Source: Sipunculus nudus
Taxonomy: Eukaryota > Annelida > Sipuncula > Golfingiida > Sipunculidae
Assembly: GCA_026874595.1 (NCBI GenBank)
Contig: CM049308.1
Span: forward strand, 23,338,367 to 23,402,366
Direction of reading: 5' to 3'
DNA: 64,000 bases
This document shows, one piece after another, positions 59,280-64,000 of this stretch. Both the position numbers and the translations under genes were made by a program. Under the pieces are notes generated by a model. It searched no databases. It worked only from the letters and a program-made list of their open reading frames with translations, and was not told where the DNA came from. Numbering within the stretch: the stretch's first letter is position 1; every line of letters starts with the position of its first letter.

Positions 59280-59695
59280 CAGGGCTTGACATTATGGTCA
59301 ACCCTGTGCTTTGGGGCAAGTAAAAGTTCCTGAAAGTGGTACATGGAAGGGCAAACAAAATTTAGTCTTAATTCTCCTACTTGCCTGACTTATTAATGGG
59401 TCCAACATAAACCTTAAAACAATCATAAGTCAACCATTTTCCTTCTTGGAGTAAAGTAAAAAAATATTTAAATATCTTAAACTACATTAACATTTACCTG
59501 TACAAATACTGAAGAGAAATATTATTTTTAACATTCAATAAGATATATAATACAATCAGGTTGAACTAACTTTGTGTTTGTAGGGCCAGTAAAAAATCAT
59601 GTAGGACAACTAAAATTTAGACTTTACTTGCCCAGCTGGTCAAGTACATATAAAAATTAATATGAAGTAGTTTCAGATGATAATGTCAAGCCCTG
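59280..59695. mobile_element. MITE with perfect 15-bp inverted termini
   Basis: CAGGGCTTGACATTA (59280-59294) and TAATGTCAAGCCCTG (59681-59695) are exact inverted repeats. A 416-bp AT-rich body lies between, with inverted TTTGCCC/GGGCAAG-like words. CAGGGCTTGAC termini recall hAT elements. I could not find a matching 8-bp target duplication. Confidence 0.65.
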
Positions 59696-60715
59696 CTGAA
59701 GATTAATTGATTCTGCCAACTGTGTCAGAAAAAAGGATAAAAGTGAGAAATGGCTTATCATGGGATCAATTTAACCTTTAAAGGGGCTTATAAGTCTGAC
59801 ATCCAACTTGTTAATTAACTAAAGATAATCCCTGAAAACTTTATAGAAATAGGCCAGAACCGGCTGACCCAACCACAAACAGGCTGAACATTTTGTCTTA
59901 TCCATGTGTTTATAACAAGTGGGGGGCCCATAAAAATAACCCAAACACATTCAACAGAACATCTGGTGGCAAGCCATATAAAACAGATATTTGCAAAAGG
60001 CATTTTGCAGCTAGTGACTGTTTAACTTCTGCATATATGCACCAACAACATTTTGTTGTGAGGTTTTTCCACTTTCCAATATTGCTTTTAGATACATCAT
60101 AGAAGCATTATTAGAACTTTTTATGACAGGAGTTACCTTTAGTTTATTAATATGAACTGAAATTAATCCAGAAATCACATAAATTCTAGGCCTGTGAATT
60201 GCTAAGGGGTCTTCAATTCAATTTGATTTTCGATTATTGGCTTTCAGTTCAATTCTCGAATTACTTATTGTATACATGCAGTCACAGTATTCTGTCAGAG
60301 ACATATATCTACTAAAATTTTTAATCCCATATGATGCTATGAAATACAGATTATTAAATACCTGATTATTATATACCTTAATGCAGACCAAGTAATATTT
60401 AAATCTTCTCATCTTTTATTGTGCTACCATCTAATGAAGGATTCAAGGTCACTTTCTTTGTTAAATAACAGTGCTGCTTCATGTTCACTGTTTATCTGTT
60501 CATAGTTAAGAGCTAGAGAGTGATAAAGGTATGAGAATAAATGAAATGCAAGAAATAAAATTAACCTACCTAGGTATTATTTCATGCCTGGCTTGATTAA
60601 AGACTGGCTTAATGACTGGCTTTGATTCAATGCATTGATTATTCAGTGCATTGTTACAGCCTTAATAAACTCTATAGAAAATGCTGGTGAATATATAGCT
60701 TCCTTTAAGCTGCCA

Positions 60716-60993
60716 GGAGTTCTGCTACATTGAAACAAAGCAAGCTCCACTGGCAGTCCCAGCAGGAACACTTCTTAGTTCACGGTTACACATTAATCAT
60801 ACCATGCATTAGAAGCTGTTTCATGTCTGGAAGACCAGCAACCAGATTCAAGGACCAATACAGAAAGTTCTTATGTCAACGTGTGATCTCACAAGTGGAG
60901 TCTTGGAGAACCCCTTTCATCAGTGTTGATGACATGTCTAGCCATGTGGGAGGAGGAACAATAGCGGAGAGTGCCAGGTTAATCCCCTCCTAA
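60716..60993 (+). other. unclassified 87-codon frame, possible exon or gene fragment
   Basis: A frame runs from about 60730 to a TAA at 60991-60993, with protein-like composition (Arg/Gln/Ser/Trp-rich, few repeats). An acceptor-like CTTTAAGCTGCCAG precedes it at 60715, and a CCAG|GTTAAT donor-like site lies at about 60978. No family is recognised and no ATG opens the frame until its middle. It is not part of any repeat seen here. Real exon, dead gene or chance cannot be told apart. Confidence 0.25.
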
Positions 60994-61144
60994 AACAAAC
61001 AGCAGCTGTTAAAACACCTGGATATAGGTCTTATAAAAGGCAACAATTGAAGCAGAATTTAGTTTTCAAAGGTGTTTTGAACTGCTTTTGAATGGTATCT
61101 GTTATCTTCCATTCTGTAAATCAAAACCTTTGATATATTTTTTT

Positions 61145-62172
61145 AGCCCTCAGCCCTTAGGCTGATGGGCTATTGTCGTCACCCAAGCTGTCCGTCTGTC
61201 CGTCGGGCGTCCGTTAACTTTTACCTTGTGAGCGGGATATCTTGAAAAGGATTCTCCGTCAGAATTTTATTTCCTTGGTAAAGATGTATATCGACAAAAT
61301 CTCGGTCAAGTTTGAAGATGGGTGACCTTGACCTATTTTTCTACATTTTAGAGCTGATTATAGAAAAACTCTTATATGCTTATTACTCAGTAATCATTTG
61401 GTGGATTTTCACAAAAATTACTATGATTATTGGGACTGATAGTCTGTACCTGCTACACAAGTTTGGTGGCGCCACCTACAATTTCTGATTTTTAATTAAT
61501 TTTTATCGGATTTTTCAACTTTGGGCTTGTGAGCGGGATATCTCTAAAAGGATTCACCGTAGGAATATTATTTTTTCGGTGAAGATGTATATTGACCAAA
61601 TATCGGTCAAGTTCGAAGATGGGTGACCTTGACCTATTTCTCTACGTTTTAGAGCTAATTATAGAAAAAACATTTAGAAGCTTATTTCTCAGGAACCATT
61701 TGGTGGATTTTCACAATACTTACTATGATCATAGGGACTGATGGTCTGTAACTGCTGCACGAGTTTGGGGTCGCCACCTACAATTTCTGATTTTTAATGA
61801 ATTTTTCTTGGATTTTTCAACTTTGTCCTTGTGAGCGGGATATCTCTTAAATGATTCACAATAGGAATTTTATTTCTTTGGTGAAGATGTATATGGACAA
61901 AATCTCGGTCAAGTTCGAAGATGGGTGACCTTGACCTACTTTTCAAGGTCACAGAGCTTATAATAGAATAAAACTTAGAAGCTTATATTTCAGGAAGCAT
62001 TTGGTGGATTGTTATGAATCATGGTACATACCTCTCCATTTTAAATTCATAACTGAGACATGTACAGATATACATCCATGGGAGAACAGATATTTAGTAC
62101 TTGTTACTGTTACCACCCCTAAACACTGTTCTTTTGGCTGAGGGCTTTTGTCAGCTTCTGCTGATATTCTAG
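61145..62172 (+). mobile_element. Helitron-like element, family H4
   Basis: AGCCCTCAGCC (61145-61155) pairs with GGCTGATGGGCT (61160-61171), then CTGTCCGTCTGTCCGTC. Three units start near TGAGCGGGATATCT at 61229, 61530 and 61832 (about 301 bp). Each carries GGTGACCTTGACCTA. The first has GGTGGCGCCACC (61465), the second a one-sided variant, and the third none. The 3' end has GGCTGAGGGCT (62136-62146, exact reverse complement of the start), hairpin TCAGC/GCTGA and TATTCTAG before T. It starts after a T run. No coding capacity. Confidence 0.8.
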
Positions 62173-63664
62173 TTATGGATTTGACTTGAATTATCACCGT
62201 AATTGATGGCTTTGACAAGAACTGGTATGATTATTGATGGCTCTGATAAGAATTGATCTATAAAAGATAAATAATTTTTTTAAAACTGATACAAACAGCA
62301 AATCAAACACAATATTATAATATTTATAATTAATTTCTATCACAGTGAACACATTTGAACAAAGATTGCTAAAGTCTGTCAAGATATTTGAAAGCAAAAC
62401 AAGTGCAGTATCTCTAAAACTGTGTAGTGTTTAGGTTTGCTTGATTAGACCAAGGGAGTAATTCTTCTAGAAATAGTGAAAGACAAATTTGTTTTACTTC
62501 TATAATTGGTCAGGGGCCAAGTTGATACCAGCCAGTTGTTTACACTATATATTATACAGACTATCATGGAAAAAATATCAATATTTTATAATTAACAATA
62601 ATCTCATATCAGTATTCCTTTTTTTCTGGTTTTATATTTAATCTAGTAGTTTTGATCAGCATGGGTAGATTTGTTAAGCAGTCATCAGTCACCTAGTGGT
62701 TTTAGTGTATTTGGACACCATCTCAAATGGCATTGAAGTCTCGATGTTTTTTCTGTTGATGGCTCTATGTATCATCATCAAAACAAGGATTTCCTTCCAT
62801 AAAGAATTGTTGTAGAAAATCTGGAGACATTCAGAATGATTAGCAGTAGTTCCTGTTATGGTTCCCAGGTGGCCTAATCCCCCTCCTCCTTGTTAACTGA
62901 AGTTCCTTTCGAAATAGAGCCAAGCCTGATTTAGGATAGTAAGCTGAGCTAGCTAATTTTATCAGGAGGCGCCGCCAATATTTCATTATAACAAAGTGAG
63001 CCGACAGAGTGAGCTGATTTTGTGCACATCAGTTTGGCTAGAGAAATGAATAGCCTTTCAGGTCAGTTTAAGCCTGCCAACATTTTTCAAGCCGAGTTGA
63101 GCCACAAAACTCTACTTACTACTTATGTCAGCCGTCATTTTGTCCAAGTCAGTCGCATTTGTGTGGCTGACTCGGCTCTAGGCTCTACTTTGAAACATGA
63201 AATCCTGGCGTGTTAGGCTTGTTTGGGTAATAGTTTGCTGAAAAGGTTGTTCTTCCTTGTGATAAAAATATTGTGGCTTCATTAAGAAACAGTGATTATA
63301 TTTAATGACAATGTTAAATATAGTGAGACACCAGTGCAGTTTTAAAACTATTTCCTGAATAAAGCTCAGTTTTCTGTCACACCCATGAGGGATATATACT
63401 AGTTGTAGATAAAACATTTGAAACAGTGGAACCCTGCCACATAAGCACAGCTAATATGATCACCTTGCTGATTTGGCTACTAATCATGGTCTTGAATGCG
63501 CACTTAATTTACAAATTTTGTAAACATATGCAGCACCACCACCCCTTTGATATGCCCATGCACTCTTTTGGGTTCAAGTGATGGACATGTGAAGCAGGTT
63601 TGTTGTTTTTGCATTATGCAAGGTATTCTACAGAAGTCAGAAGATGCTGTTATTGTTGTTTCAG
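62173..63664. other. AT-rich non-coding stretch, likely intron or upstream region
   Basis: No exon could be supported. A small duplication (ATTGATGGCT...AAGAA) lies at 62200-62255. The frames at 63022-63216 (+), 63178-63417 and 63504-63815 (-) lack domain or splice support. The last is antisense to the exon at 63665. Confidence 0.5.
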
Positions 63665-63784
63665 AACTTTCATTGAGACTGGAATTAAGAAGTTGATAAG
63701 CTTCACAAAGATGATCACCATTGGAGTAAACAAGACCAAATACAAATATGGAGCATTCGTCAGCTACACTCATCTCAAAGAGCT
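63665..63784 (+). CDS. internal coding exon, possible von Willebrand A-type domain
   Basis: The acceptor ATTGTTGTTTCAG precedes the exon and the donor GTAAGT follows AGCT at its end. The exon is 120 nt, open in one frame, entering with one base and leaving with two, so it is a symmetric phase 2-2 exon. The product contains IKKLISF, then ITIGVNKTKYKYGAFVSY. This spacing, a helix, then IG-xNK-T, then a beta strand ending in a small-hydrophobic-SY motif, resembles the alpha1 to beta2 part of vWA domains (compare the common pattern IGxxxxRVGVVxYS). The DxSxS metal site would sit in the preceding exon, which I could not find. The A-domain call is tentative. The exon call is firmer. Confidence 0.6.
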
Positions 63785-63923
63785 GTAAGTTAATAATTAG
63801 TTCTGTCAGTAACAATATAGTATTATACCTACATATAACTTAGAAATCTCTCGCTTCACCTATAATTAGCATTTATTAACAAGACAATTAATTACACTAC
63901 ATCAAAACACATTTGTCTTCCAG

Positions 63924-63968
63924 AGATGTTGTATATGATGTCATAATTGTCATATTTGTGAATATTTG
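63924..63968 (+). other. possible short terminal exon after the vWA-like exon
   Basis: ATTTGTCTTCCAG lies just before 63924. Joining at that point keeps the frame of the preceding exon for about 14 codons up to TGA. The sequence would end the protein too early for a vWA domain, so it may be a chance acceptor. Confidence 0.15.
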
Positions 63969-64000
63969 AATATTTAATGTCAGAGCAATTAACCCACTCT

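Larger units (their letters stand above)
56373..60664. mobile_element. possible hAT-like element hosting nested repeats
   Basis: TAGGGGTGTAACAATGCA (56373-56390) and TGCATTGTTACAGCCTTA (60647-60664) are inverted with 16 of 18 matches, and both have a second ATGCATT word just inside. TAGGG-TGTAAC termini are common in hAT elements. No transposase is seen. The interior holds an H5 array (57290-58596), a MITE (59280-59695) and another hAT-end-like segment near 60190-60260. No 8-bp target duplication is evident, so two unrelated ends are possible. Confidence 0.35.

Noticed and set aside
63504-63815. 103-codon minus-strand frame at the right end
   Set aside because: It is antisense to the better supported exon at 63665-63784 and has no splice or domain support.

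Overview
This is animal nuclear DNA, most likely from a bivalve or related mollusc. It is AT-rich, with exon/intron signals, microsatellites, SINEs and many interspersed repeats. It has no operons, no ribosome binding sites, no rRNA and no CRISPR. The molluscan assignment is an inference from the repeats: arrays headed by CTGTCCGTC-type simple sequence whose tandem units carry the palindrome GGTGGCGCCACC. Nearly all short open frames here are repeat translations or chance frames.

Coding content is sparse. The best coding exon is at 63665-63784 (+). It is 40 codons long, has consensus splice sites, and its product resembles the middle of a von Willebrand factor A domain. A second spliced unit at about 46800-49195 has a CRE/ETS-bearing promoter region, three exons, a 25-codon frame and a poly(A) signal. 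It lies inside a 4.2 kb transposon-like element with 12-bp terminal inverted repeats (45644-49838). A minus-strand frame at 6253-6746 and a few isolated frames may be decayed genes.

Repeats dominate. At least five families (called H1 to H5 here) share one plan: insertion between two T residues; a 5' hairpin X-loop-X'; a CTGTCCG-type microsatellite; a tandem array of 150-345 bp units; a subterminal second copy of X'; a small 3' hairpin in most; and an end in CTAG or CTTG. This matches non-autonomous Helitron-like (Helentron or pearl type) elements. They lie at 5031-6237, 13496-14657, 15036-15598, 22434-23419, 28129-28577, 29126-30302, 31553-33027, 52469-55883 (with a clean nested copy at 54531-55701), 57290-58596 and 61145-62172. 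More diverged relatives lie near 8.6-9.1, 16.5-17.1, 26.3-26.9, 45.0-50.1 and 50.6-50.9 kb.

The most striking structure is at 2.4-4.9 kb. Hammerhead self-cleaving ribozyme motifs, with the complete catalytic core and paired stems, flank a long inverted repeat made of palindromic units. The left end carries two hammerheads head-on in a 71-bp inverted repeat. This resembles the hammerheads of Penelope-like retroelements and animal retrozymes, but no reverse transcriptase is present.

Other structures are a 2.7 kb minisatellite of a 46-bp unit with higher-order periodicity (38220-40946), two tRNA-derived SINEs, several MITE-like elements, and long (AT)n tracts. The remaining stretches (about 0.9-2.3, 6.8-8.6, 9.1-12.0, 17.1-20.5, 23.8-26.2, 33.0-37.0, 40.9-43.3, 51.2-52.4 and 62.2-63.6 kb) look like ordinary AT-rich intergenic or intronic DNA.
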